Origin: PoT sp049331405
Lineage (GTDB): Bacteria; Planctomycetota; Planctomycetia; Isosphaerales; Isosphaeraceae
DNA length: 64,000 nt
Direction: 5' to 3'
Assembly (NCBI RefSeq): GCF_049331405.1
Contig: NZ_CP186274.1
Span: 4,340,001 to 4,404,000, forward strand
The translations under genes were made by a program, and so were the position numbers. This document shows, piece after piece, positions 36,018 through 44,147 of this stretch (positions are counted from its first letter, which is position 1; each line of letters begins with the position of its first letter). Under the pieces are notes generated by a model. The model worked only from the letters and a program-made list of their open reading frames with translations. It did not search any database and was not told the DNA's origin.

Positions 36018-37952
36018 ATGGGGTGGAACCGACAGACCCGCCACGCGGCCAAGGCTCAGCGTCGGCCGAACATCGAGAGCCTCGAGACCCGTACGCTGTT
36101 ATCGGCGAGTCCTCAGTTCCTCCAGAATCAACAGGCGCAGCACGCTCACCTCCAGGAAATACGCCAGGCCCACTTCGCCCAGTTGCACAACCGGGTCGTC
36201 GCCCATCACGAACTCGGCCTCGCCCACGGGCACGGCCAGGCCACCGGCGCGTCGAGCACCCCCGTCCCCCGGCTCAACGTCGCCCACCCCGCCGACACCT
36301 CCTCCTCGCCCTCCTCGAGCAGCGACCCGACGAGCCTCGATGGGGCCTCGGCCGTGCGATCCACATATGGCGTCGACGGTAAGGGGATGACGGTCGCCGT
36401 CATCGACACCGGCGTCAACTACAATAACTCCGCGCTCGGCGGCGGCTTCGGGGCCGGCCACAAGGTCAGCGTCGGCTATGACTTCGCCGACGGCAATGGC
36501 GACCCGATGGCCACGACCTCGCAGCACGGCACGGCCGTCGCCGGGATCATCGCCTCGAGCGACCCGACGCACCCGGGCATCGCCCCCGGCGCAGACATCG
36601 CGGCCCTTCGCGTGATCGACAACAACAACGAAGGGGACTTCGACAAGATCGCCGATGCCCTCCAGTGGGTCATCGATAATCACACGAAGTATAATATTAC
36701 CGCGGTCAACATCTCCTTGTCCGACGGCAATAACTACGCCCAGAACTGGTTCGCCCAGGACAACGGCGTGGGCGAGCAGATCACGAACCTGATCAACCAA
36801 CTCGACACGTTGAAGATCCCCGTCGTCGCGGCCGCGGGCAACAGCTTCAACGGGCAGCAGGGCGAAGGCTTCGTCGCGATCGTCCCCAGCACGATCAGCG
36901 TGACAGCCACGAACTCGGCGGGCACGGCCCTCGCCTCCGACGCCCAGCGACTCGGGGCGAGCATCGGCGGGGTCTCGGCCACGGACATCGCGGCCCCCGG
37001 CCAGGGTATCGTCGGCCCCTCCAGCGGTAACAGTTTCTCGTCGGGCGACGGGACGAGCTTCGCCGCGCCGCAGGTCACTGGTGCAATCGTCCTGCTCCAG
37101 CAGATCTATGAGCAGCGGTTCGGCACCCTGCCGACGGTCGACCAGCTCGAATCGTGGCTCCAGGACGGCTCGACCCCCGTCAGCGACTCCACTACTTCAG
37201 AGATTTTCGGCCGCCTCGACATCGCCAAGTCGGCCAGCCTCATCCCGGGTGCGTCCACGCCGACCCCGACGCCCACACCCACGCCGACCCAAACGCCGAC
37301 TCCGACTCCGACGCCTACACCCACTCCAACGCCGACTCCGACGCCTACACCCACTCCAACGCCGACTCCGACGCCTACACCCACGCCGACTCAAACGCCC
37401 ACGCCTACGCCGACGCCGACTCAAACGCCCACGCCTACACCCACTCCGACGCCTACACCCACTCCGACGCCTACACCCACTCCGACGCCTACACCTACAC
37501 CCACTCCGACGCCTACACCTACACCCACTCCGACGCCTACACCAACGCCGACTCCGACGCCTACACCTACACCCACGACGGGCACCGACAATGCCGGCAA
37601 GGGCAGCACGGTCGGGACGAACCGGACGACGTTGTTCATCAACGGGGCCAAGGTCAATCAAACTGCCGCGAGCAAGCTCGCCGAGATCTGGGATAAGGCT
37701 TTCGATCAGGTCACGAGCACCTCGACGGGCTCGGGTGATTCCTCCACCCAGCCGGCGACCAACGCGTGGGCCCAGGCGGGCGGGACGCTCCGACTCTGGG
37801 GCGGTGGCACAGCGACGAACTCGCTGGGCACCACCCAGACGGCGGGAACCCTCAAGCCTCTCGCCCAGATCAAGGAAGCGATCCGCCAGGGGAACGCCTT
37901 CGCCGGCCCGCATCGCTTCGGAGCGTTTGTGTCCAAGCACCACCCTCGTTAA
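36018..37952 (+). CDS. Secreted subtilisin-like (S8) serine protease with Thr-Pro repeat tail
   Basis: A 644-residue extracellular protease. The N-terminus has the planctomycete LExRxLLSA-type motif (PNIESLETRTLLSA), usually linked to secretion or surface localisation. A His/Gln-rich stretch precedes the catalytic domain (about 115-400). The catalytic triad is Asp130 (AVIDTGVN), His170 (QHGTAVAGI) and Ser347 (GDGTSFAAPQV). Residues about 414-520 are a nearly pure Thr-Pro repeat, then a C-terminal region of about 120 residues with a GGTLRLWGGGTATN motif. The repeat probably forms an extended stalk. GGGGAGG precedes the ATG at 36018. It should be active, as all three residues are in place. Confidence 0.92.
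   Translation: MGWNRQTRHAAKAQRRPNIESLETRTLLSASPQFLQNQQAQHAHLQEIRQAHFAQLHNRVVAHHELGLAHGHGQATGASSTPVPRLNVAHPADTSSSPSSSSDPTSLDGASAVRSTYGVDGKGMTVAVIDTGVNYNNSALGGGFGAGHKVSVGYDFADGNGDPMATTSQHGTAVAGIIASSDPTHPGIAPGADIAALRVIDNNNEGDFDKIADALQWVIDNHTKYNITAVNISLSDGNNYAQNWFAQDNGVGEQITNLINQLDTLKIPVVAAAGNSFNGQQGEGFVAIVPSTISVTATNSAGTALASDAQRLGASIGGVSATDIAAPGQGIVGPSSGNSFSSGDGTSFAAPQVTGAIVLLQQIYEQRFGTLPTVDQLESWLQDGSTPVSDSTTSEIFGRLDIAKSASLIPGASTPTPTPTPTPTQTPTPTPTPTPTPTPTPTPTPTPTPTPTPTPTPTQTPTPTPTPTQTPTPTPTPTPTPTPTPTPTPTPTPTPTPTPTPTPTPTPTPTPTPTPTPTPTTGTDNAGKGSTVGTNRTTLFINGAKVNQTAASKLAEIWDKAFDQVTSTSTGSGDSSTQPATNAWAQAGGTLRLWGGGTATNSLGTTQTAGTLKPLAQIKEAIRQGNAFAGPHRFGAFVSKHHPR
37257..37577 (+). repeat. Thr-Pro coding tandem repeat
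   Basis: About 320 bases of hexanucleotide-related repeats built from ACNCCN codons, with 18-base blocks such as ACTCCGACGCCTACACCC recurring especially at 37300-37520. All encode Thr-Pro pairs with a few Gln residues. Such repeats are prone to length change by slippage. Confidence 0.9.
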
Positions 37953-38003
37953 AATCGCTGGTAAGTGAGGTCCTCGCGCCGCGAGGACTTCGAATCCAAT
38001 TCG

Positions 38004-38039
38004 ACCCCACCGCCTCGCATCAGGTCGAGGCGGTGGGGT
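38004..38039 (+). terminator. Strong terminator after the protease gene
   Basis: ACCCCACCGCCTCG (38004-38017) pairs with CGAGGCGGTGGGGT (38026-38039), a 14-base perfect stem with an 8-base loop, then CTTCTCG. It separates the protease gene from the SDR gene. Confidence 0.75.
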
Positions 38040-38064
38040 CTTCTCGCGTTGGTGGAGGTTTGGC

Positions 38065-38799
38065 GTGGCGACGACCGTAAAGACCGCGCTCGTGACGGGT
38101 GCCGGCAGCGGGATTGGGCGAGGGATCGCGGTGGCCCTGGATCAGCTCGGCATCCGGCTCGCCCTGGCGGGACGAGACCCCGAGAAGCTCGAGGGGACCA
38201 AAGCCCTCCTCACGCAGGCGAACGGCCCCGCCCGGTTGACCCCCTGCGACGTGGCCGACCGCACCCAGGTGAACGCCGCCGTCGAGGGCATCCTCAAGGA
38301 GTTCGGCCAGCTCGACATCCTCATCTGCAACGCCGGGACGAACGTCCGGAACCGGAAACTCGAGGTCCTCACGCCCGAAGACTGGGACCTCATGATCGCC
38401 ACCAACCTCACCGGGGCGTTCAACCTCGTCCACGCCGTGCTGCCCTCGATGCGGGTGCGCGAGGACGGCCTGATCATCCAGATCGCCTCGCTCTCCGGCA
38501 AGCGGGCAAGCGTCCTCGGTGGTACGGGCTACTCCGCCTCCAAGTTCGGCCAGGCCGCCCTCGGCATCTGCCTGGCCCGCGAGGAAGGTGCTCACGGCAT
38601 CCGCTCCACCGTAATCTACCCCGGCGAGGTCAACACGCCGATCCTTGACGCCAGGCCGGTCCCCGTCGGCACCGAGCGCCGCGAGGTCATCCTCCAGCCG
38701 GCGGACGTCGCCGCCGCCGTGAAGTTCCTCGTCGAGTTGCACCCCCGCGCCAACGTGCCCGAGCTGATCATCAAGCCGACCGTCGACGACTTCGCCTGA
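38065..38799 (+). CDS. SDR-family NAD(P)-dependent oxidoreductase
   Basis: A 244-residue short-chain dehydrogenase. The cofactor loop is TGAGSGIG (residues 11-18), followed by DVADRTQV, the NAG motif LDILICNAGTN, and the catalytic set: Asn in IATNLTGAF, Ser in IIQIASLSGKR, and YSASKFGQ (Tyr and Lys). The GTG start at 38065 has GGAGGTTT immediately upstream. It is most like 3-oxoacyl reductase or sugar-type SDRs, but the substrate is not evident. It is isolated from neighbours by terminators on both sides. Confidence 0.92.
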   Translation: MATTVKTALVTGAGSGIGRGIAVALDQLGIRLALAGRDPEKLEGTKALLTQANGPARLTPCDVADRTQVNAAVEGILKEFGQLDILICNAGTNVRNRKLEVLTPEDWDLMIATNLTGAFNLVHAVLPSMRVREDGLIIQIASLSGKRASVLGGTGYSASKFGQAALGICLAREEGAHGIRSTVIYPGEVNTPILDARPVPVGTERREVILQPADVAAAVKFLVELHPRANVPELIIKPTVDDFA

Positions 38800-38829
38800 G
38801 CCTGTCTCTTTGCTCACATGCTTCAATGA

Positions 38830-38872
38830 CCGAGGCCGGATGGGGGGCGAATTTCCCCCCATCCGGCCTCGG
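38830..38872. terminator. Long bidirectional terminator between SDR and ABC gene
   Basis: CCGAGGCCGGATGGGGGG (38830-38847) pairs perfectly with 38855-38872 over 18 bases, with a 7-base loop, then ATGTTTTCC. It lies between convergent genes. Confidence 0.8.
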
Positions 38873-38904
38873 ATGTTTTCCGCTCACTCCCCGTCGATCA
38901 GGCC

Positions 38905-40890
38905 TCAGCCATTCATCTGGCCGGCTTCGATGTCGCCGGTGGCGAACTGGTTGAACTCGACATACTGGATATGTCGATACAGCTTGCTCTCGTTCTGGAG
39001 TTGGCGAGGCTGGCCGATCGACTCGATGCGTCCGTTGTGCAGCACGATGATCTGGTTGCACGAGCGGATCGTCGAGAGCCGGTGCGGCAGGATGATCAGC
39101 GTCCGATCCTGGGAGAGCCGGGTGACCGAGTCATCGATGAGGTGCTTGGTGTCATCATCGAGCGGGGTGTTCGGCTCCTCGATCACGACGATCGAGGGGT
39201 CGTGAAGGTGCGCCCGCGCCAAGGCGATCCGGTACATCTCGTCCGGCTCCAGGTAATGCCCGAGCGGCCCGATAATCGTGTCGTAGCCGTGGGGCAGGTC
39301 CTGAATGAAGTTGTGAGCATGCGCCAGTTTGGCCGCGGCGATGATCTTCGGCAGCGGATAACTCGCGTCGCCGAGGCCGATGTTCATCGCGACCGAGTCG
39401 GTGAAGACCAAGTCCGACTGGAGCACGATCGCCACCTGGGCCCGGATCGACTCGAGCGTCACGTCGCGGAGGTCGAGGCCGTCGATCCGCACGCGACCGA
39501 CCTTCGGGTCGATCAGGCGAGGGATCAGGCAGAGCAAGGCGTGCTTCGCGTCCTCGTCCAGGCTCATGACCGCCGTCCTGGATCCGACGGGGAATTCGGC
39601 GGTGACGTTCTCGAGCAGGACTCGACCCGAGCGGCTCTCGAGCGTCACGTTCTCGAGCGTGATCCGATCCTTGAGCGGCGGCAGGAAGTGGGCCCCGCCA
39701 TGCTGATGCAGTTCGGGCTTGCGCTCGAGGAACTCAAAGATGCCGTCCGCCGAGCGATTCGCCTGTCGCAAGGCTCGTCGCATCCTGACCCATTCGAGGG
39801 CCGGGTAGGCCAGTCCGGCGAGAGACGCGACCAGGATCAGGGCCGAGGCCGGGGCCACACGATGCGAGACCGCCACCGCATAGCCCAGGAGGCTCAATGC
39901 CAGGATCGCCGAGACGCCGTAGAGCAGGCCGATCGACGGGTTGAACCACCCCTCGGCCTTGATGCGGCGGGCGTCGGCCTCGCGGTAGCGTTCGAGATGC
40001 TCGTCGAAGCGCTGCTTGTCGATGTTCTCCATGCCGAAGACCCGCACCAGGCGGAGCAGGTTGAGGTCTTCGTGGAGCAGGCAGAGCTGCACCGCGGAGT
40101 CGCGGACGGCGGCGTCGGTCACGAGCCGGGCATCCTTGTTCATCACCCGGCCAGCCAGCCAGATCAGGGCGCCGAGCGATGCGACGAAGATGGTCAGGAT
40201 CGGCGAGATGAACAGGGCGATCGCGATCAGACCAAGGCCGAGAACCGGGCCCCTCATCTTATCGCCGAGCTCCACGAAGATGGCGTCGCGGACGTCGTTG
40301 ACCTCCCGGGTCATGAGGTTGACGACCGGCCCCGTCCCTTCGGTCGGCAAGGCGGAGTGGCCGAGGCGATACATCTGCCGGTGGATCTGACGACGCAAGG
40401 TCGTCGCCACGTCGCACGACGCTTCCGCGAGGATCGAGCGGCGGTACTGTGCGACGAAGCAGATGGCGAGCAGCAGGGCCGAGGCCAGGGCCAGCAGGCT
40501 CGTCAGGGCACCGACGTTATTCGTGAGAGTGGGTACCGCCTTGAGGACCGGCAAGAGCAGCCGGGCACCCATGCGGTGGGGAGGATAGGAACTCCAACGA
40601 TTGCCGGCGACGAGCGAGAAGAGCCCGCTGTCGTCAAACACCGCCACATCCTGGACGACGCCGGTCTCGCGACCCTTCACCCAGCTCGGGTAGGTCGCGA
40701 GATCTCGGGTCGGAACGCGGGCCACACCCTGCGAGGCGAGCAGGGATAGCAACAGCCCTATCACGGCGAGGAGTGCCAGAATCAAGAGCGAATGCACCAC
40801 GCCGAGTGCATTCGCCCTGAATACCCACCGCCGTTCCGCACTCAGAAGCTTACGAGCGCGAAGATACGCGTCCGCTTGCATGTTAGCCAT
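38905..40890 (-). CDS. ABC-exporter-like protein with degenerate nucleotide-binding domain
   Basis: A 661-residue protein with an ABC exporter layout: six hydrophobic segments (about 25-375) and a C-terminal nucleotide-binding-like domain (about 405-640). The Walker A site that should read GxxGxGK[ST] is replaced by MSLDEDAKHAL (442-452). The signature LSGGQ is replaced by LEPDE (547-551). The Walker B end is IEE in place of DE (Glu571 and Glu572). Only the H-loop histidine (His603, ILPHRLST) is kept. Overall fold is retained, so it may be a structural or regulatory partner that no longer hydrolyses ATP. ATG 40890 is preferred over a longer frame. The ABC-2 permease gene lies 84 bases upstream on the same strand. 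Confidence 0.8.
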   Translation of the reverse strand: MANMQADAYLRARKLLSAERRWVFRANALGVVHSLLILALLAVIGLLLSLLASQGVARVPTRDLATYPSWVKGRETGVVQDVAVFDDSGLFSLVAGNRWSSYPPHRMGARLLLPVLKAVPTLTNNVGALTSLLALASALLLAICFVAQYRRSILAEASCDVATTLRRQIHRQMYRLGHSALPTEGTGPVVNLMTREVNDVRDAIFVELGDKMRGPVLGLGLIAIALFISPILTIFVASLGALIWLAGRVMNKDARLVTDAAVRDSAVQLCLLHEDLNLLRLVRVFGMENIDKQRFDEHLERYREADARRIKAEGWFNPSIGLLYGVSAILALSLLGYAVAVSHRVAPASALILVASLAGLAYPALEWVRMRRALRQANRSADGIFEFLERKPELHQHGGAHFLPPLKDRITLENVTLESRSGRVLLENVTAEFPVGSRTAVMSLDEDAKHALLCLIPRLIDPKVGRVRIDGLDLRDVTLESIRAQVAIVLQSDLVFTDSVAMNIGLGDASYPLPKIIAAAKLAHAHNFIQDLPHGYDTIIGPLGHYLEPDEMYRIALARAHLHDPSIVVIEEPNTPLDDDTKHLIDDSVTRLSQDRTLIILPHRLSTIRSCNQIIVLHNGRIESIGQPRQLQNESKLYRHIQYVEFNQFATGDIEAGQMNG

Positions 40891-40974
40891 CCCAACGAAG
40901 CGGTTGATCGGGCGCGAACCTTGTACCGAGCCGGAGACCCGCGCATCACCCACCGCGAAGCGGGAAGGCACGGA

Positions 40975-41796
40975 TCAGGCCAGGTCGCGGTCCTCGAACA
41001 AGAGGAACGCGAACAGAAGCGCTGCTCCACTGTACAACACGCAATAGCCCAATGCCGGAATTACATAACCGGTCCAAGGGATCATGGCACCCGTGGAAAT
41101 CGCCGGCCCGGCATTGAAGAATTCTAGCGAGGGCAAGACCCAGGCGAAGAGCTTCGCCATGAAGCTCACCAATTCGTTGACGTCCCCTTTAGCCGTCGCC
41201 TCGACCAGGACCGGGCTCAGGTGGCCCAGGAAGAAGATGGCGATGCAGACGACCAGGTTGACGAGCATCGGCAGCCGGGTCGAGATCGCCACGCTGATGC
41301 TGGCGAGGACCGTGACCTCGAGGAACCCGAGCACCAGGCCGGGCAAGACCTGCTTCACCTGCTCGATCTGCATGGCCATCTCGGCGGCACCGCCGGCCGA
41401 TTCCCGGAGGTCGTAGCCATACTTGTACCAGACCCCCAGTTCGAAGAGCGTGCCCAGGAGCAGGAAGAGGACGAAGACGCCCAGCTCGATGCCCAGGAAC
41501 TTGCCGACGATGAACTGGCGGCGATTGATCGGCTTCGACAGCAGGGTGATCGCCGTCTTGCCTTCGATCTCCTCGGCAACCGTCGAGCTGGCGGTCAGCA
41601 GGGCCAGCAGCAAGGCGGCGAAGGAGATGGTCGTCAGCCCTGTGTCCTTGTACATTTTGATGTCTTCACCAAAGGTGAAGTAGGACACGAAAATCGAGCA
41701 GACGAGCGAGGCTCCGGCGATGAACGACAGCACGAAGAAGGCCGGCTGTCGGATTGCTTCTTTGGCCGTCGCGAGAGCGATGGTCAACGCTTTCAT
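40975..41796 (-). CDS. ABC-2-type membrane permease
   Basis: A 273-residue integral membrane protein with about six hydrophobic helices. The first is at 20-45 (PAFFVLSFIAGASLVCSIFVSYF). The EEIEGKTAITLLSKPINRRQFIVGKFLGI segment after the second helix is characteristic of ABC-2 permeases (Yad/Nos type) that partner with a separate ATPase. No ATPase with intact motifs is encoded nearby; the downstream ABC-like protein is degenerate. ATG 41796 is preferred over an upstream GTG at 41808. It reads into the degenerate exporter gene after 84 bases, so the two may form one unit. Confidence 0.8.
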   Translation of the reverse strand: MKALTIALATAKEAIRQPAFFVLSFIAGASLVCSIFVSYFTFGEDIKMYKDTGLTTISFAALLLALLTASSTVAEEIEGKTAITLLSKPINRRQFIVGKFLGIELGVFVLFLLLGTLFELGVWYKYGYDLRESAGGAAEMAMQIEQVKQVLPGLVLGFLEVTVLASISVAISTRLPMLVNLVVCIAIFFLGHLSPVLVEATAKGDVNELVSFMAKLFAWVLPSLEFFNAGPAISTGAMIPWTGYVIPALGYCVLYSGAALLFAFLLFEDRDLA

Positions 41797-41911
41797 GATG
41801 TCGATCACTCGGAATGAGGTACGGAAGAGGACAGGTCGTGATGCTTGCGTCGCGGGAGATTCCGACGGGCGACGTCCCTCAACAAGGAAGTGCCCATCGA
41901 CTCGATATCGG

Positions 41912-42190
41912 TCAGTATCGGATGGAGAATCCCTCGTACGGCGGGTCGCCGACCGGTTCTTGCTCCACCGAGACGTCGTGGATTTTGTCGCCGAGTTCGC
42001 CTCGGATCGCGTCGAGGAACGACTTCAAGGCGTCGGGCGGGCCATCGACGACGAGTTCGACCCGGCCATCGCTCATGTTGCGGACGTAGCCGGCGACGTC
42101 GAAGCCCTGCGACAGTCGTTCGCTCGTATAACGAAAACCTACCCCCTGCACCCTCCCGGAGTAGTAAACCCTTCGGCGTTCCTTAGACAT
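41912..42190 (-). CDS. acyP: Acylphosphatase
   Basis: A 92-residue cytoplasmic enzyme that hydrolyses acyl phosphates such as acetyl phosphate or carbamoyl phosphate. The active-site loop GRVQGVGFR ends in catalytic Arg20, and Asn38 is present in GYVRNMSDGRVE, so both required residues are present. Length is exactly typical of the family. ATG 42190 is well placed. It is about 115 bases upstream of the ABC-2 permease gene on the same strand. Confidence 0.93.
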   Translation of the reverse strand: MSKERRRVYYSGRVQGVGFRYTSERLSQGFDVAGYVRNMSDGRVELVVDGPPDALKSFLDAIRGELGDKIHDVSVEQEPVGDPPYEGFSIRY

Positions 42191-42380
42191 GAGGGACGAC
42201 TCAAAGCCTACTGCGAGAAGTCAGTTCGATTCGTCGAAGGATCGGCGGTAGGGACTATCCGCCTGCTTGGGGCAAGATCCTCACTCCAGTATCTTAACGG
42301 GCTCTCCGGTCCCAAGGCAACCCTGGCGGACGAGCGGAAACAGGAAACTTGACCTTTGCGCGGGCGACTACCAACACGAA

Positions 42381-42414
42381 GGGCGGTCGCCTCCAGAAAT
42401 GGAGGCGACCGCCC
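42381..42414 (-). terminator. Terminator downstream of the 42447-43790 gene
   Basis: GGGCGGTCGCCTCC (42381-42394) pairs with GGAGGCGACCGCCC (42401-42414) around a 6-base loop. Read on the minus strand it lies just past the stop and is followed by TTCGTGTT. Confidence 0.7.
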
Positions 42415-42446
42415 TCGATTCTCGCGTCAGATTCGGCCGAATCGGC

Positions 42447-43790
42447 TCAAAGGCCGTTCAACTCGACCCGGTGGACGACGCCGCCGGCCGCCTGGATTGA
42501 GGCGGAAGCTGACCTCGCGGGGCCGATGCCCATCCCCTTGAAGGAGACGTCGGGAGCTCCCGAGGAGTTGCCCGTCTTCAGCACGACGTTCGCGATGCTG
42601 AACGGCAGGCGGTTCTCGATCCTGAGCGTGGTGCCGTTCGCACCCTTCTTAGTGACCTTCACGCCGACGAAGGCCGAGGCAACCGCCTGGTCAACCGCCC
42701 GGGCCAGGCCGGGGCCATCGAGAACGGTGACGGCCGAGCCTTCTTCGAAGTTGGTCCGCCCGAGGGCTGCCCAGCCTTCGGGGGTCGCGTGGCTGACGAC
42801 GATCCGGCCCTTCGTCTCGCCGGGCTTGCTGTCGCTCAGCGTGATCTTGAGGGCCATCGCCGGGCCCTGGACGTCCTGCGGGATCTGGCCGTCCTCAAGG
42901 ACGCGGACGGGCAGGCCGAGGATGTGCAGGCCGTTCAGCGACTCCGCCAGACGGCCGGCCTCGGCCGAGAGCTTGCCCTCGCCGGCGACGGAGACGAGGA
43001 GGCGCGATTCCTTGAGGTACGAGCCGTCAAGTATCTCGGAGTCGCCCGAGGCGTCGAGCGCCTGGACGAACCGGGAGGCGAGGGCCACTTCATGGACGTT
43101 CATGACCTTCGGGCTGGCCTGACCGGTCATCTGCTCGAAAGAAACGCCGTTGAAGACGCTCCAGACGGCGGCCTGGGCGACGCCCTGGCTCGTACCGAGG
43201 GTCGCGAGCGATCGCAGAGCCTTGCGGGCGCGGGGATCGTTGGTGTACTGGTCGACGTCGACGACGTGGAAGCTGTCGCGGAGCGTCGGCGTGGGGGCGC
43301 CGAAATTCAGGCAGACGCCCGGGACGATCAGCTCGATCCTCTGGCCGGCCGGGACGGTCACGGCGCCTTCACCGGCGACGTCGGCGGCGACGGCGACCGA
43401 GTGGAAGCCGGCCGAGTTGCTCGCCTCGGCGCGGAACTCGCCAAAGCTACCCGGCTGGTTCGTGACCGTGCCGAGGCCCATGCTCTGGAAGCCACGGCCA
43501 CCACCCTGGGCGGTCGCCGAGGCGACGAGGCCGGGGGGGATCACGACCTTCAATCGCTTGGTCGAGGTGTTCTTCAGGCCGAGACGCACCCGATCCTGGC
43601 CGTTGCCGCGGGCCTCGATCACGAGGTCGCCAGCCTGGCTCGCCTTGAGGATATCAACGGTCTCGGTGACCGCGTCCGCGGTCGGGGCGGGCGCATCGGG
43701 TTCCGCCACCGCGTGGGCCGCGAACATCGAAGAGGCTAACAGGCCGGCGGCCGACCATGCCCGAGCCCGCCAAAGGTGTCGCCGTAGCAT
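42447..43790 (-). CDS. Secreted protein, paralogue of the Gly-Met repeat protein
   Basis: A 447-residue exported protein of unknown function. The signal peptide is at 1-30 (SAAGLLASSMFAAHAVA). It shares architecture with the protein at 46529-48220: an early ARGNGQDRVRLGLKNTSTKRLKVVIPPGLVASATAQ segment aligns with EGTGDGRITLSVTNRTSKRLRVVLPPGLVAAGATGQ there, and a C-terminal FSIANVVLKTG...GIGPARSASASIQAAGG segment is also matched in style. It lacks the long Gly-Met repeat. ATG 43790 has AGAAAGG about 9 bases upstream. No catalytic motif is recognised. Confidence 0.75.
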   Translation of the reverse strand: MLRRHLWRARAWSAAGLLASSMFAAHAVAEPDAPAPTADAVTETVDILKASQAGDLVIEARGNGQDRVRLGLKNTSTKRLKVVIPPGLVASATAQGGGRGFQSMGLGTVTNQPGSFGEFRAEASNSAGFHSVAVAADVAGEGAVTVPAGQRIELIVPGVCLNFGAPTPTLRDSFHVVDVDQYTNDPRARKALRSLATLGTSQGVAQAAVWSVFNGVSFEQMTGQASPKVMNVHEVALASRFVQALDASGDSEILDGSYLKESRLLVSVAGEGKLSAEAGRLAESLNGLHILGLPVRVLEDGQIPQDVQGPAMALKITLSDSKPGETKGRIVVSHATPEGWAALGRTNFEEGSAVTVLDGPGLARAVDQAVASAFVGVKVTKKGANGTTLRIENRLPFSIANVVLKTGNSSGAPDVSFKGMGIGPARSASASIQAAGGVVHRVELNGL

Positions 43791-44147
43791 TGCGTTGGAC
43801 CTTTCTGGACGGGGCCGCAACCGGAGGTTGGCTCGTTCGCCCCCTCCTTGGCCCGATATTCCTTCGGATTCACTTTTCTGAACATGCCCCGGATGACGGG
43901 ATCCCTGAGGCGACAGACGCCCCGAGATCTCCGCTTATTCGCGCGGGTCTCCACCTATTCTTCGGCAAGTCGCCACAACACCATCGGTCGAATTGCAGAT
44001 TTGGGTAAAAGGGCGAGGCTCCCAATCGAAAGCCTCGATGGAATCGGAATCCCGGGATCAGCCCGAGAATCGTTCCGTTTCGCACTACGCCTTCGATCCA
44101 ATCCATCCAACCTTGCGAGGGTCGACGAGCTTTATTTGACGATTTCG
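43791..44147. other. Intergenic region between secreted protein genes
   Basis: 357 bases between two minus-strand genes. No ORF or RNA gene supported. Promoter for 42447-43790 expected here. Confidence 0.4.

Noticed and set aside
37154..37696. Repeat-containing frames inside the protease gene reading as Asp-Ala-Tyr-Thr or Gly-Val repeats
   Set aside because: They are other-frame readings of the Thr-Pro DNA repeat; only the Thr-Pro frame continues the protease domains.
36018..37952. Thr-Pro repeat as a possible CRISPR array
   Set aside because: The repeats are short, contiguous, lie in a coding frame and have no unique spacers.
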